Below, piece by piece: positions 31,023 through 41,833 of a stretch of DNA of 64,000 nucleotides. The notes below the pieces were generated by a model that was not told where the DNA came from, did no database searches, and was given only the letters and a program-made list of their open reading frames with translations. The translations under genes and the position numbers were made by a program. Within the stretch, counting starts at the first letter, position 1. Every line of letters begins with the position of its first letter. The DNA is from Aquarana catesbeiana (taxonomy: Eukaryota > Chordata > Amphibia > Anura > Ranidae): contig NC_133326.1 of NCBI RefSeq assembly GCF_042186555.1, positions 441,180,147 through 441,244,146 on the forward strand. The letters run 5' to 3'.

Positions 31023-32099
31023 GGGCACACCTCATTGCTCTTTATTGCTCACTAAGGTGAACGGTGTATTTTTACTGAATTGAGGAATTCTTGCTGATTA
31101 TTTCTCTTCAGTTTCTAAAAATGACTGTGGTGTAGCTCTAGTGATTGATTTTATTTCTTATGCTGAATTTGGGATTTAAATTCAAAATTGCCTTCTAGCC
31201 ACGAGCTCCCATTTACCGATATCTAATTGTATTCCTATTGGGGCTTCTAGTCCTTTGGCGCAGCATTGTTTAATTAAGCTATTTTGAAACTGTGTGTTAC
31301 TTTACATGGCGTATTTACTTGATGAGAAAATTTGATTTAGAAATACAATCAGTATTCTCTTGTGACCAATCATGGCCAGACACTGGGGATGATTCCCTTA
31401 AAAACAACTCTTTAAAAATCATAAACAGGAAATGGGATATTTCCTCTTTAAAATCACGTATTATACACAGTTATTCCTAGAGGTATTAGGGAGAGAGTCA
31501 TTCCAGCTGGTCATCTCCACACAGCCATGTTCTTGGAGCTTTGAAAAAAAAAAGCTGTATTGACCGAGGTTTCAAAATTATGTGATTATTTGTTGAGTAG
31601 GAAGAGTCCCAGTTGAAAGAGTTACAAGTGGAGATAGATAAGTGTACTTTTATTAGAACCATACAAACAGGACCCTAATTTTGAGAAACATAACTTCTCA
31701 AAAAAGTAGAAAGAACTCAGAAAAACCCAAGCAGTAATAAACGGGAGAAATTTAAACAAAACATCTTAGATTGGGAAAGGGGCGATGTTTTTGATATAAC
31801 TACACATAGGGGAAGAAGTAGGTCCCGTAGAAGAAAAGGTAGAAATCTGACCCTTACATTCTTCTACAGATAATGAAGGAGAACCTTTGAAAAAGTCAAA
31901 CTTTTTTAGAGAAGAGGGTGGGCAGGACAGTATTGGCTCCAAAAAAGGAAGAATTTCCAAAACGATTTTGAGAGGCAAACACAACACCCATACACAGGGG
32001 ACAGATCCAGAAAGGGGAAAAGACTTAAGAGGAAATCAAAGAGCTCAGAGCCAGCACACGCAAGAAATAGTAGTAGGGGGGACTAGGACATCTTGTGTA
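31023..32099 (+). other. Probable 5' region of Penelope element 2
   Basis: Non-coding or frame-broken sequence preceding the N-terminal block of the Penelope protein. It includes a Lys/Arg-rich frame 31887-32159 (KKSNFFREEGGQDSIGSKKG). No promoter or terminal motif was identified. Confidence 0.45.
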
Positions 32100-32159
32100 A
32101 ATATGGGTAAAATAGATATAGTGGATATGAAGATGGTTAATCTGACATACTTCCCCTGA

Positions 32160-34137
32160 ATCAACAACATATTTCCTGACTCAAAATGGGACTTTCATTC
32201 TCTCTTAAAGTGGCCATGAATAAATTTGAAGTTTACAAGGATGTCAGTCTTTTCTTGCGCAAAGTGATTTTCGGATAGCGGCATACTAGCCGCACTAACA
32301 CTGCGGTCAGTCCAAACAATAAAGAAGCGGAAGCACTTAATGCATTGGTATCCTTGCTTCAATAAAATACTGACTCTGATACAGAACCATCTCCCTATAC
32401 ACGTGAATGCCCAAGACCTACAAATATCCTTATTAGATCAGTTAAAATGTCTCCCTTGTCCAAACACAAGTGGATCAGTCTGTTCCTGGACCAGGTACAG
32501 AAAGACCTGGCCAAAGTTAACTGGAACTGGAGGGGAATTGACAAATTAACGAAGGTAGGAAGAGTGGCCTTAAAAGAACTTGAGGAAGCAACAAATTTAT
32601 ATATCAAAGGGAGTGATAAAGGTGGGAATATTGTTCTTCAGTATGAACCAAAGGTGATGCGTCACTTATCAGAGGTAGCTACATACTGGAGATTGACTGG
32701 TAGCCCTTTTCCTGGAATTGTGGGTGCATTGAATTACAAGCTCAATTTAGCGTTTGAGGCTGGGCTGATTACTAAAAAAAAATTAAACTATTTAAGAGTT
32801 GACCAATTCAATGCACCCATTTTTTATACTATCCCCAAGCTCCACAAGTCCTTGGTTAACTCCCCCGGGTAGGCCCATTGGGTCGGCTATTAACCACTTC
32901 CGGACCGCCCACCGTCGTTATACGTCGGCTGTTTAAAGAGGAATATCATTGTTATGGCAGCAGCTAGCTACCATAACCACGGTATCTTCTTCAGTGAGCG
33001 GTCCGGTTTCAGATAAAAGTGGTCTCTGCGGCGTCTTCGCCACAAGATCACTTTTATCGGCAGTGGGAGAGGTCCATTTTAAAAAAAAAAAAAATTTAAA
33101 TAATTTTTTTTTTTTAATTGCAATTTAGTGTAAATCTAAGATCTGAGGTCTTTTTGACGCCAGATCTCATATTTAAGAGGTCTTGTCAGGCTTTTTTTTC
33201 ATTTGTTTACATTCCTTGTAATAGGAATAGAAGTGACACAATTTTTTTTTTAAAAAAAAAGGTAAAACAAGGGGAAAAAATTGTTTTTAAATGCTCCCCG
33301 CCCCGGTGAGCTCGCGTGTAGAAGCGAATGCATACGTGAGTAGCGGCCTGCATATGAAAACTGTTTTCAAACCACACGTGAGGCATCGCCGCAATCAGAG
33401 CGAGAGCAATAATTCTAGCCATAGACGTCCTCTGTAACTCAAATCATGCAACCTGTAGAATTTTTTTTAAACGTCGCCTATGGAGATTTTTAAGGGTAAA
33501 AGTTTGTCGCCATTCCACGAGCGGGCGCAATTTTGAAACCTGACATGTTGGGTATCCATTTACTTGGCGTAACATTATCTTTCACAATATAAAAAAAATG
33601 GGGCTAACTTTACTGTTTTCTTATTTTTTAATACAAAAAAGTGTATTTTTTTTTTTAAAAAGTTCGCTTGTAAGACCGCTGCGCAAATATGGTGTGACAA
33701 AGTATTGCAACGACCGCCATTTTATTCTCTAGGGTGTTAGAAAAAAAAAGTATAATGTTTGGGGGTTCTAAGTAATTTCCAAGTATTTTTCTAGCAAAAA
33801 AAAAAAAAAACCTGTTTTTAACTTGTAAACAACAAATCTCAGACAGAGGCTCGGTCCTTAAGTGGTTAGGGGCCTTGAACGACTGGGTAAATTCTGTGAT
33901 GCTCTTATTAAGGAGCTGGTGCGTGATCTACCTTCTTTTGTTCAGGACACTAGAGATGTCTTACATAGATTAGATTCTATTGTGTTTCCCAAAGGAGCCC
34001 TTATCTTCAGGATTGACGTGGAATCGTTGTACACACTTTGTGCGTGTGTTTTCTATCACCGGCTGTCTCTCTTTGAAGATTCACTTTGGACTCTGTCCAC
34101 TTTATATATATACCAGACCTTTTACCTGCCTAATTGA
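32160..34137 (+). pseudogene. Penelope 2 reverse transcriptase N-terminal half
   Basis: The frame 32447-32872 carries the KGSDKGGNIV block and IPKLHK. It is separated from the RIDVESLYT motif A block (33862-34060) by the MITE. RPIGSAI before the insert joins to RGLERLG after it in one frame if the insert plus one 4-bp duplication is removed. The product would lack the rest of the palm, so the copy was already truncated at about 34140. Confidence 0.8.
32894..33865. mobile_element. piggyBac-like MITE (TTAA/TTAG flanks)
   Basis: It starts CCACTTCCGGACCGCC after TTAA (32890-32893) and ends TCGGTCCTTAAGTGG before TTAG (33866-33869). The terminal CCACTT and AAGTGG are inverted repeats shared with the elements at 40589 and 54598. 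The interior is A/T-rich with several homopolymer runs and no coding sequence. Confidence 0.75.
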
Positions 34138-34140
34138 TGA

Positions 34141-34450
34141 AGAAATAACAAAGGAGTAGACCGTACCTGGCCATGAAACTTGAAGCTTGTGATTCCACTA
34201 TCCATTTTCTTTTGGTCCCTTTGTAAAAGGGGGGTGGCTGTTCTTAAGAGCTGTATTTCCTAAACCCTTCCTCCGATTTGGATGTACATACCCGCAAAAT
34301 AAACCTGAGAGTGTGCACTTTCAGCCCATATCCATTATATAACCATAGCTTGAATATGTTTTACACGTAGACGCGTCCCGGAAGTGGGACAGGATATCTG
34401 TTAAAGACAATCAGATGAGTGGAAATTCCATTTTTGGGTGGAACTCCGCT
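34141..34450. other. Intronic spacer with a partial T2-type end
   Basis: The last bases (GTGGAACTCCGCTTTAA) are a known-looking T2-type end, the complement of AAAGCGGAGTTCCACC at 37588. The other end of that element was not found. Confidence 0.4.
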
Positions 34451-34943
34451 TTAAAGGATATCTAAAAATATTTAGTTTTTTTTTTGTTTTTTTAAAACAA
34501 ACCTCCTCTGTGCAGTTGGTTTTGCACAGAGTGGCCCCAATCCTCCTCTTCTGGGGTCCCTCAGCGGCGCTCCTGGCTCTCCTTCTCCAGTGCCCCACGA
34601 GCCGCTCTCTCTTGGGGCACTCTTGCGGGCGTGCTCCGATGTCCTGCTGCATCTATGGACACAGACAACAGGACTCTGCCCCGCCCACCGCGTCATTGGA
34701 TCTGACTGACAGCAGCAGGAGCCAATGGCTGCGCTGCTATCAATCTATTCAATCAGGACAGGAGACACCGGCTGGAGCTGGTGTGCGCCTCCCCATCGCT
34801 GGAAAGATCGGGTTCTGGTAAACAAAGGGGGGGGGGGGCTCTGGGGGGGACAGCTGCATTACAGGAAGTTTTTCACCTTGATGTATAGAATGTGTATAGA
34901 ATGCATTAAGGTGAAAAACCCTGTGGGTTTACAACCCCTTTAA
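34451..34943. mobile_element. T2-type MITE (TTAAAGG ... CCCTTTAA)
   Basis: It starts TTAAAGGATATC and ends CAACCCCTTTAA. The interior shares TGACTGACAGCAGCAGGAGC with 5.7 kb. It contains a G9 run near 34828 and a hairpin CACCTTGATGTATAGAATG versus CATTAAGGTG near the right end. Confidence 0.7.
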
Positions 34944-35164
34944 GCTCACGGGTTGTCTAAATGTCCTCTTTGATCAAAGATGGCAGTTACTCTAAGTTTT
35001 CTTTACTAAGTAGAATGCCCATTCATTACTTGTCTGCGGATAGTTATAATATAATAATATAATTATAATATAATATAAATAATGTTTTGACCCAGAGAGT
35101 TCCTGTGTATGAAATGGCTATTTTCATATGGCATCATGTCACTTCTGTTGTCCATAGTAGCCTT
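34944..35164. other. Intronic AT-rich spacer
   Basis: It contains an imperfect TATAATATAATA run at about 35044-35083. No other feature was seen. Confidence 0.4.
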
Positions 35165-35575
35165 ACTTTGTTTTGTTTTAAGGCATCTGTGTGAAACCTC
35201 TTTCCCTAAAGCCTTGGTACACAACTATAGCCTCCATTTTAAAATTTCTATCATAGATGCAAATACCATTACTTCTGCAAGGCGAGTGTCTGAATTGGTG
35301 GTTTTATCCTGCAAGGAAACCCTTTCTGGTTTTGCAGAGAGATGAGGTCCAGGACGACTTCTTGCCTATAGTAGTTTGCCTGTTCACCTTAGCTCTGGCT
35401 CTATTTCACCAAAAAGACTTTACCCTCCATTATCTGGATGTGTTTTGGTCTGTGGGAGTCTATCTCTCAAATTTTGCTTTCTTAAGAAAACGGACTCCCT
35501 TTTGTCATTCCAGGGGCACCAGAAAGAGTGGGGGGGGAGGGGTTTGACTTCTTATCTTCTTATTCTCTCATCACT
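35165..35575 (+). pseudogene. DIRS remnant C, recombinase fragment (first part)
   Basis: The frame 35257-35345 contains ITSARRVSELVVLSCKE, the first Arg block, followed by LHYLDVFWSVGVYLS (compare HSLDVVRVVKVYLK of copy 1) and PFCHSRGTRKS. It is frame-broken. The remaining C-terminal part appears after an insertion, at 36970. Confidence 0.75.
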
Positions 35576-35937
35576 AGATGGGTACAAACATCCAAGCTGA
35601 TGGTCTAAAGCGGGGGTCAACAGATTGCCATCTACCAGTAGATCGTGGATAGGTCACTGGTAGATTTTGGTCTGGGCTTGCTGACCTGCCATTCCAGGGC
35701 ATCAAGCCGAGTGCGATGCAGAGGGACTACTTGAAATTGTAAATTGAAGCTGTAGTAGGGAGAAAGAGACGCATACTCCGATGCCTCCTCTGTAGTGTTG
35801 GCTCCTGTTCCATGTGAAATGATAGCAACTGCACTCCACCTCCCTTCCCAGCTAGCGGTCTGCAGAGTGGTGCCAGCAGCAGGAAAGAAGAGATCTTCAG
35901 GTCAGTGTGAAGCAATACATTGGGCATAATAGTATAA
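35576..35937. other. Insert in DIRS remnant C, unclassified
   Basis: It starts GGGGGTCAACAGATTGCC, which looks like a transposon end, but the complementary end was not found. No coding family was recognised. Confidence 0.4.
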
Positions 35938-36226
35938 GGCTGCTTTCACACTGATGCACCACATTTTACCCACACTGTGCGTGCAGTGTACGTGCAGCTT
36001 TCCTGCGGGTTTGCTGCACTTGGCTATAGGTTTCTATTATATCCTGTGGATGTGGTGTACTTTTTGAATGCAAGAGTTTTTTTTATTGTACTTTTTCAGT
36101 AAGTGCGCCACACCTGCAGGATATAATAGGTCTGTGGCAAAGTGCAGCTAACCCAGGAAAGTTGCACATGCACTGCGCTGCACCCGCAGTACAGCTAAAC
36201 CGCAGCACATCATTGTGAAAGCCGCC
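35938..36226. mobile_element. Harbinger-like MITE
   Basis: The left end GGCTGCTTTCACACTGATGC and right end CATCATTGTGAAAGCCGCC are inverted repeats. The interior has CTGCAGGATATAATAG and its near complement CTATTATATCCTGTGG, making a longer palindrome. The flanks are TAA and TTA, so the target duplication is not clear-cut. Confidence 0.7.
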
Positions 36227-36969
36227 TTATAGGGCATCATTCAAGTAAATGAGGCCTCTCTGAAAGTGCCATGCAACCTTGTGCAGTACAACAAACAAGG
36301 GGTTAAAGCAGGTGGTGTTGTGTTGCTCTCTCGCCACCTGCTTTAACCACTTGGACCCTAGAAGCATGCAGTTGCAGGGGATTTGCAGAGTGGCCCCATT
36401 TTTGGGGGAATGGGTCACGATTGGCAGGCAGCACCCACCAAAAGCAACAGGGGGCTTAATTCCTGTTGTGGCATGTGTACACCTTTTCTGCTGCCTCAGC
36501 AGATAAAGGGGGCAAAGATTGGGGACGGTAAAACCACGGCTCAACCGCATGGTTTTATCAAACCCCCCCCCCCCCAACTTTACGTGTGACCGAGCACTAA
36601 GTGTGCCGCTGCAGAATGCAACTAAGGGCACATTCACAAGGGCAGCCAGCACTGCTGCTCCCTTGAAAAGCGATCAGAGTGTGTGTGACAGGTGGTGAGG
36701 AGGCAATATGTTGTCTCCTCACCACCTGATTTAAACCCACAATTGCCGTGCAATGCATGTGATTGTTCACGGTAGTATGGCAATTAAAGGTTTAAATCAG
36801 ATGTGAGGAGGCGACACTGGGAGATGCTGTGCCTGGTGATCCTTGATTTCTCTCATGTTGTTCAGGTAAATCCCCACCTCTTTAAGGTTGCCTACTCCTG
36901 GTATAAAGGATTGAGTTCCACCCTTTTCTGGCAAGGTACACTCTACTAAGTGCTTCTTGAGCTTTTTGA
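36227..36969. other. Repeat-rich spacer in DIRS remnant C
   Basis: It has two related blocks, CGCCACCTGCTTTAACC (about 36330) and CTCACCACCTGATTTAAACC (about 36720), plus a C11 run near 36565. It probably holds further non-autonomous elements, but their ends were not resolved. Confidence 0.4.
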
Positions 36970-37345
36970 CATCAAGCAACCCTATTTTAAGCCTGTCACT
37001 TGGTCTTGTGTTTACATGTTCTCTAAGTTCTACCAGGTGGACATTTTGGGCTCACTCATTGAGCTGCAGTTGGGCTCAGTTTTTTGTTGGGCTTGATGGC
37101 AATTATTTTCTGTGTTGCCTATCCCTCAGTATGACTGCTTTTGGACCTACTGAAAGTTAGACTTCAGTGTTTCTCAATGGATGAGAAAGGGAAAAAAAAG
37201 ATTTTTGTACTACCTGTAAAATCCTTACTTGGCGTTCATTGAGGGTCACAAGTTCCACTCCCTCTGTCTGCTTTTGGTACTGCTTTTCTAAAAAATTGAG
37301 GCAACGTTATCCTGGGCTGAATCATAGCATGTGTTCCTGTGGACT
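36970..37345 (+). pseudogene. DIRS remnant C, recombinase C-terminus and terminal sequence
   Basis: The frame near 36985-37060 reads KPVTWSCVYMFSKFYQVDIL, matching CKAATWSSVHTFTRLYQVDV of copy 2 (the Tyr-containing C-terminal block). Terminal sequence follows, with CTACCTGTAAAATCCTTACT at about 37210, comparable to ACCTGTAAAATCCTTTTCTT in the DIRS terminal modules. Confidence 0.75.
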
Positions 37346-37586
37346 CCAAAACGGTGAGTATAAATTGGCTGTAAAAGCAGAAATGGTTTATGCTAACCTA
37401 AACCTTGTTCAAAGGTGACAACCCTCACTTCTCACCAAGTGAATGCAGAAGTGGGAATCATGGGAAAGGTCTCCAAAGAGCACACACATCCATTAGGAAT
37501 TTACATGAATATCCAGGAGAGAGCCTTGCACAAATGTCCTTTCTGCACAGGCAGTATGCAGTGCAGAGTTGATGCCTTTGTTATTT
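37346..37586. other. Intronic spacer, nothing recognised
   Basis: No repeat end or coding similarity was seen. Confidence 0.35.
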
Positions 37587-38019
37587 TTAAAGCGGAGTTC
37601 CACCCAACTTTACTACTTGGTCTTAAAGGAAAGACCAGCCCTAGTTTTTGGATGTACGTTTTTTTTTTTTTTTTTCTTACCTAAGTAAACAGGTGAATTT
37701 CTGTCCCATCCTCGCCGCGGCAAGGTACGTCATTTCCTCTTCTGGCTCTGCCCATCCTCTTCACCCCCCCCACCTTCTGTGACCTGTGTCCCATCCCAGA
37801 AGATGACGGGGTTATTCAGAAAGCACTGCGCGACTCGTGCATGCGCAGTAGGAAACAGGCTGTTAAAGCTCCACTGCCGGTTTCCCTTAGTTACAATGGT
37901 GGTGCCTGCACCCGATCCGATGGACAGATCGACCTCGGTTGGGCAGACATTACGGGCTCCCTGGACAGGTAAGTGTCCTTATTAATAGTCAGCAGCTACA
38001 GTGTGTGTAGCTGCTGACT

Positions 38020-38054
<35 letters not shown>

Positions 38055-38080
38055 TTTTTGAGAGTGGAATTTCGCTTTAA
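37587..38080. mobile_element. T2-type MITE (TTAAAGCGGAGTTCCACC ends)
   Basis: The left end TTAAAGCGGAGTTCCACC and right end GAGTGGAATTTCGCTTTAA are inverted repeats with TTAA at the edges. A 30-bp A run lies at 38023-38052 and a T run at 37658-37674. Non-coding. It sits 145 bp upstream of DDX46 exon 2. Confidence 0.75.
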
Positions 38081-38225
38081 GGTAATAGCTGGTTTTGCAA
38101 AGAAATTGATTACATATTAAATGCATTTATATGAATTGTGGCTAATAAGGCATGTATTTAACTGAAAATAACTACAGGCGCTCAATTTCTTTCTTCTTAA
38201 TGCAAAGTTGCTTTCATATTTTCAG

Positions 38226-38347
38226 CTGTTATACTGACTCCAACAAGAGAGCTTGCTTTGCAAATAACAAAAGAGTGCAAGAAATTCTCCAAACCGCTTG
38301 GACTGAGAGTAGTCTGTGTGTATGGAGGAACAGGCATCAGTGAACAG
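38226..38347 (+). CDS. DDX46: DDX46 exon: motifs Ia and GG
   Basis: This 122-bp exon completes the Ala codon begun in the previous exon and ends at a codon boundary (phase 0). It encodes VILTPTRELALQITKECKKF, which contains motif Ia (PTRELA), then SKPLGLRVVCVYGGTGISEQ with the GG motif. These contact RNA in DEAD-box proteins. The acceptor is TTTTCAG (ending 38225) and the donor GTAACA (38348). The order agrees with vertebrate DDX46 as I know it, with no stop codons. Confidence 0.97.
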
Positions 38348-38830
38348 GTAACACAACCCTTTGTGTAATGTATTACAAATATTGTAAATAACCGGTTATT
38401 CAGTGATATTTAGCTCCCTTTTATCAATTGGCTTTATAGTTAAAGGGAAATACTTTCTCATCCTTTGAGCAACACAAGAAGCCTTAAACCTTTGGGTATT
38501 ACTGCCACCTACCGTAGGAATGAACACTGAAAAAAAAAAAAAAAATAAAAAACTACAGTGCCTTGCAAAAGTATTCACCCCCTTGGCTTTTTACCTATTT
38601 TGTTACATTACAGCCTTTAGTTCAATGTTTTTTTAATCTGAATTATATGTGATGGATCGGTACACAATAAGTTGGTGAAGTAAAATATATACATAAAACT
38701 ATTTTTCAAATTATGTCCACCTGTGTGCAATCTAGTTGTCACATGATCTGTCATTACATATACACACCTTTTTGAAAGGCCCCAGAGGCTGCAACACCTA
38801 AGCAAGAGGCACCACTAAACAAACACTGCC

Positions 38831-39119
38831 ATGAAGACCAAGGAACTCTCCAAACAAGTAAGGGACAATGTTGTTGAGCAGTACAAGTTAGGGTTAGGTT
38901 ATAAAAAAAAAAAAAATATCCAAATCTTTGATGATTCCTATGAGCACCATCAAATCTATCATAACCAAATGGAAAGAACATGGCACAACAGCAAACCTGC
39001 CAAGAGACGGCCACACACCAAAACTCACGAACCGGGCAAGGAGGGCATTAATCAAAGAGGCAGCACAGAGGCCTAAGGTAACCCTGGAAGAGCTGCAGAG
39101 TACCACAGCAGACACTGGA

Positions 39120-39205
<86 letters not shown>

Positions 39206-39910
39206 ACAATAAGCCGTACGCTCCATAGGGTTGGGCTTTATTGCAGCGTGGCCAGATGAAAGCCATTACTTTCAGCAAAAAACAAAATGGCACATTTTGA
39301 GTTTGCGAAAAGGCATGTGAGAGACTCCCAAAATGTATGGAGGAAGGTGCTCTGGTCTGATGAGACTAAAATTGAACTCTTTGGCCATCAAAGAAAACTC
39401 TGGCGCAAACCCCACCCAACATATCACATTACCCAAAGAACACCATCCCCATAGTGAAACATGGTGGGGGCAGCATCATGCTGTGGGGATGTTTTTCAGC
39501 AGTCGGGACTGGGAAACTGGTCAGAGTTGAGGGAAAGATGGATGGTGCTAAATACGGGGATATTCTTGAGCATAACCTGTACCACTCTGTGTGATTTGAG
39601 GAGGTTCACCTTCCAGCAGGACAATGACCCCAAACACTCTGCTAAAGCAACACTTGAATGGTTTAAGGGGAAACATGTAAATGTATTGAATGGCCTAGTC
39701 AAAGCCCAGACCTCAATCCAATAGAAAATCTGTGGTCAGACTTAAAGATTGCTGTTCACAAACCATCCAACTTGAAGGAGCTTGAGCAGTTTTGCAAGGA
39801 GGAATGGGCAAAAATCCCAGTGGTTAAGATGTGGCAAGCTCATAGAGACTTATCCAAAGTGACTTGGAGCTGTGATAGCCGCAAAAGGTGTCTCTACAAA
39901 GTATTGACTT
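38831..39910 (+). pseudogene. Tc1 transposase, disrupted by a microsatellite (copy 2)
   Basis: It starts MKTKELSKQVRDNVVEQYKL. It keeps MSTIKSIITKWKEHGTTANL and DGHTPKLTNRARRALIKEAA; then the microsatellite interrupts; then VLWSDETKIELFGHQRK-like sequence (about 39350; first Asp), TFQQDNDPKHSAKATLEWF (about 39605-39665; second Asp intact) and the PIENLWSDLK block (Glu). Frameshifts occur at the microsatellite and near 39460 and 39690. Confidence 0.9.
39119..39202 (+). repeat. (TG)n-(TA)n microsatellite inside a Tc1 copy
   Basis: About 40 bp of TG-rich followed by about 44 bp of TA repeats replaces the few bases GTATCTGTACATAGG found at this point in copy 1. It therefore arose by expansion after insertion. 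Confidence 0.95.
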
Positions 39911-40123
39911 TAGGGGGCTGAATAGTTATGCATGTGGACTTTTTCTGTTATTTTGTCCTATTTGTTTGCTTCACAATAAAGAAAAAAAATAAATCTTCAA
40001 AATTGTGGGCATGTTATGTAATTTAAATGATGCAAATCCTCAAACAATCCATGTTAATTCCAGGTTGTGAAGCAACAAAACACCAAAAATGCCAAGGGGT
40101 GTCAATACTTTTGCAAGGCACTG

Positions 40124-40584
40124 TATATCTACACACACCTCTATTTTATCTACATCTTTTTTTAAAGTTGCTGTATCCTGCTGTGATGCTATTGCCCTGC
40201 TTATCTTTGTATCAGCAACACTGAGGTTGATCTATGTATTCCAACCTCCTATATCATTATGAAAAAATTAAACAGCACTTGACAGACAGCTCTGAAGCAC
40301 ACCACTTCCAACTAGACCATTCAGAAAATATGCTATTAATTCGCTATTCCCTGGATACGCTCCTGCATTTAGTTTGCTATTCAGGTATGTCATCCGTGCC
40401 AAAAGACTTCAATTTAGCAAATTAATAGTTTCAGAATAATGGTCTGGCTAAATTCTTTGAAAACTCTCAGGTGCAAGCCATCCAGCCCTGGTGATTTGTC
40501 CATTGTTTTTCTAGTCTTTTTTTGAACACTGGTCTATATCAGCCCCAAGGGGTGATACTATGAACATTACTGTCTTGTTTAACG
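40124..40584. other. Intronic spacer, nothing recognised
   Basis: AT-rich sequence with no clear repeat ends. A fragment of a non-LTR element is possible, but no motif supports it. Confidence 0.4.
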
Positions 40585-40588
40585 TTAA

Positions 40589-41826
40589 CTCTTCAGCCCC
40601 GGAAGGTTTAACCCCTTTTTGACCAGGTAATTTTTTGCATTACTGCACTGCGTTGCTTTAACTGGCAATTGCGCGGTCGTGCAACACTGTACCCAAATAA
40701 AATGTCCTTTTTTTCCACAAATAAGAGCTTTCTTTGGTTGGTATTTGATCACCTCCTGCGGTTTTTATTTTTTGTGATATAAACAAAAAAAAAGACCGAC
40801 AATTTTGGAAAAATATTTTTTACTTTCTGCTAGTAAAACACATCCATTAAAAAAAATGTAAATCAAATTTCTTCACCAATTTAGGCCAATATGTCTTCTG
40901 CTACATGGTTTTTGGTCAAAAAAATACCAATAAGCGAATATTGATTGGTTTGCGCAAAAGTTATAGCATCTACAAACTATGGGATATTTATGGACTTTTT
41001 ATTATTATTTTACTAGTAATGGCGGCCATCAGCGTTTTTTTTAGCAAGGATGTGACATTGCAGCGGAAAAACCTGGCACTAAGTGACACTCTGTGGATCA
41101 CTGACACCAGTACAGTGATCAGTCCACAGTCACTGTATAAATGACACTGGCAGGGAAGGGGTCAACATCAGGGGCGATCGAGGGTTAACTGTGTTCCCTG
41201 GGAGTGCTTTCTTACTATGTGGGGGATGCTTAACTGAAAAAATACAGAGATCCGTGTTCCTGCTTAACAGAAACACAAGATCTGTCTTTCTTACTAGCAG
41301 AACAGCAATCTGCCTTGTTTTACATAGGCAGAATGCCGCTTTGCCCCTCTCCCAACAATGACCGGGTTTCCGCCGGACCCGCTGATTGACTCCCGCTGTT
41401 TCCAATCACAGCGGAAGCGGGGCTACGGGCGGCACGCACGCACCAGAGCAGTAGACAGGATTTGCGTACGTGATTTTGCACTTAAGGGCCACCCTGCCAC
41501 AGTATATGTACAGTTTTAAAGCGTGACATGTTTGGTATCTTTTTACTCAGTGTAACATAATCTTTTTAGATTTTACCAAACAAGTGGGTTATATATTATT
41601 GTTGAATTTTAATGCAAAAAAAGTGTGTTTTTTCCCAAAAAAATGATTTGAAAAACCGCTGCACAAATACCATGTGACATAAATTACAAAACCCACAAAT
41701 TTATTCTCTATGGTCTCTGCTTTAAAAAAATATATAATGTTTGGGGGGCTCTAAGAAATGTTCTAGCAGAAAATACTGATTGTTACATGTAAACAAAGTG
41801 CCAGAAAAGGCTTGGTATTCAAGTGG
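40589..41826. mobile_element. piggyBac-like element with TTAA target duplication
   Basis: TTAA occurs at 40585-40588 and 41827-41830. The inner ends are CTCTTCAGCCCCGGAAGG and GGTATTCAAGTGG, imperfect inverted repeats of the CCACTT/AAGTGG type. The interior includes GCGCAAAAGTTATAGC, which is in opposite orientation at 58448. No transposase is recognisable. A Tc1 element lies 3 bp after the TTAA. Confidence 0.75.
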
Positions 41827-41833
41827 TTAAATA

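Larger units (their letters stand above)
32100..34140 (+). mobile_element. Penelope-like retroelement 2, interrupted by a piggyBac-like MITE
   Basis: On the + strand, the N-terminal block (ISLLKMGLSFSLKVAMNKFE, about 32165-32230) is followed by FLDQVQKDLAKVNWNWRGID, NLYIKGSDKGGNIVLQYEPK and FYTIPKLHKSLVNSPG (to 32872), the same order as in element 1. After the insertion, RGLERLGKFCDALIKELVRD and FRIDVESLYT continue the reverse transcriptase. The 3' part with the catalytic YIDD and GIY-YIG is absent. Confidence 0.85.
3375..38225 (+). other. DDX46 intron of 34,851 bp filled with transposons
   Basis: It runs from the donor GTAGGC at 3375 to the acceptor TTTTCAG ending at 38225. It contains nearly all the DIRS, Penelope and gypsy DNA of the window. 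No host exon was found inside it, and the flanking exons join in frame without a missing DEAD-box motif, so no intervening exon is needed. Confidence 0.9.
38556..40123 (+). mobile_element. Tc1-like transposon copy 2, full length
   Basis: Terminal CAGTGCCTTGCAAAAGTATT and its complement, with TA at 38554-38555 and 40124-40125. Length is 1568 bp. It is the same family as copy 1. The 5' third lacks about 60 bp present in copy 1 and a (TG)n(TA)n tract has grown inside the transposase region. Confidence 0.92.

Noticed and set aside
38894..39293. Open frames rich in IYIYIY and THTHTH
   Set aside because: Translations of the (TG)n(TA)n microsatellite, not proteins.
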